From the NCBI RefSeq assembly GCF_021730395.1, contig NC_069373.1, forward strand, positions 45,970,501-46,034,500: a stretch of 64,000 bases of DNA. Reading direction: 5' to 3'. The notes under the pieces were generated by a model. It made no database searches. It worked only from the letters and a program-made list of their open reading frames with translations, and was not told the DNA's origin. The first letter of the stretch is position 1. Each line of letters opens with the position of its first letter. This document shows, in pieces, positions 63,233-64,000 of the stretch. The position numbers and the translations under genes are program-made. The DNA comes from Mercenaria mercenaria (lineage: Eukaryota > Mollusca > Bivalvia > Venerida > Veneridae).

Positions 63233-63890
63233 AAATATAGGTCAGATTACATTTTGTTATACAACTGAATTCAGTGGGTCAACTGACTTTTTGATTTTTG
63301 AACAAATAATTAGTCTTAATTAATAGGTCTCAAGGGTAATAGTTAAAACATTTTAATATACATTTTACTCATTGTAAATTAATGAAGTTTTAATGAGTTT
63401 GAATTGAAAAAAGAACAAGTAGCACCTGGGAAATCCAACTATACATTTTTTATTTTCATTGTTTAATTCCTTGTATGTTTGTGCTTTTTAAACTAATGTC
63501 GAAGCTTCTATCTATAATATGTCTCGTTAATTATCTCCCAGAGGAAGAGATGATCAAGTGGAAGACATAATTCATTAACTTTATAATCTCTGTTCATTAT
63601 TTCCAGTATTTGTAATAGCCTTAAATTCAAAATTCCGGAAGCGTATGGGAAATCAAATGCATGCAATGTTTGACAATGTACGCGTTATTTCAGTATAAAA
63701 TGTAATTTCAACATTATTCAAAAGAGTTGTGATGCAATTCCTTTAAGTTAGATAAATATGTACTACATGTACGTCCAAGTTCTAAATAAAATACATTTAT
63801 TTTGAAGGCATTGTACTTTACAAGTTACGAGGGAATAATAAGCACGCTTGTGTACACCACTATGTACGGTTGGTGCTGTCTTCTAGACGC
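63233..63890. other. Gene-free stretch
   Basis: AT-rich, no signal until the TATA-like box at 63891. Confidence 0.4.
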
Positions 63891-63900
63891 TATAAAAATA
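63891..63900 (+). promoter_or_regulatory. TATA-like box near the right edge
   Basis: GACGCTATAAAAATA sits 39 bp before the ATG at 63930. The short distance would leave a leader of only ~10 nt, so either the leader is very short or one of the two is chance. Confidence 0.3.
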
Positions 63901-63929
63901 TAAGGAAAGGGTAAGATTTCCCGGAAACA

Positions 63930-64000
63930 ATGAGCACCCCAAACACAGCTGATGAACCATGCAGTCGCAAAGTAGGCCCGCAACGAAAACAATTTATAAC
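63930..64000 (+). CDS. Possible start of a gene cut by the window edge
   Basis: ATG in good context (AAACAATGAG) opens MSTPNTADEPCSRKVGPQRK and stays open to the last base, 23 codons. The composition (Ser, Thr, Pro, Arg, Lys) looks more coding-like than the AT-rich flank. The family is not recognised. Confidence 0.35.
   Translation, partial: MSTPNTADEPCSRKVGPQRKQFI

Noticed and set aside
62946-63323. 125-codon frame containing SMDPDQTARMHRLVW
   Set aside because: It runs across a palindromic MITE; the same sequence occurs three times in the window and is not coding.

Overview
The window looks like nuclear DNA of a bivalve mollusc, probably a venerid-like clam. This is inference from its make-up. 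It is AT-rich and gene-poor, with short exons in long introns. It carries tRNA-headed SINEs, interspersed arrays of ~163 bp units like bivalve 'pearl'-type elements, and three copies of a short palindromic MITE whose accidental translation contains 'MDPDQTA', a string I recall from mollusc gene predictions. No species can be fixed from sequence alone.

0-10 kb is a transposon graveyard. It starts with a PIF/Harbinger transposase (+), faced tail to tail by a two-exon Myb/SANT-type accessory protein (-) whose intron took a 163-bp-unit array, itself hit by a SINE. A ~74 bp minisatellite follows, then two oppositely oriented Tc1/mariner relics forming a large inverted repeat, then an unclassified repeat with a coding remnant.

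10-22 kb holds host coding signal. There is one EGF-like exon (+, 11.3 kb). On the minus strand (21.2 to 12.1 kb) I assembled an unlisted five-exon gene. It has a signal-peptide exon, a 36-nt microexon, two exons of a D8C (uromodulin/OIT3/GP2-type) cysteine domain and a Ser/Thr/Pro-rich last exon. All four junctions are phase 1, and the total is 654 nt (217 residues plus stop). Its last 12 codons and stop come from a SINE.

22-33.6 kb is again repeats: a decayed multi-kb repetitive gene copy (23.0-25.7 kb), several MITEs, and at 27.4-30.8 kb a foldback element with 21-bp-unit arrays at its ends and a second foldback element inserted in its right arm.

33.9-54.4 kb is an old tandem duplication of a class A GPCR locus. 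Each copy has a TATA-type promoter block (29-bp unit, single in copy 1, triplicated in copy 2), a long leader with a conserved splice acceptor, a single-exon receptor and a similar 3' flank. Copy 2 (50477-51664, 395 aa) is intact. Copy 1 (41378-42566) is open throughout except for one extra A near codon 22, so it is a young pseudogene or an assembly error. Each copy gained its own MITEs, SINEs and hairpins, giving filled/empty insertion sites.

54-64 kb is mostly gene-free, with dispersed repeats, an array of inverted short units (61.6-62.2 kb), a third copy of the 'DPDQTA' MITE, and at the right edge a TATA box with an ATG that may open a gene running out of the window.
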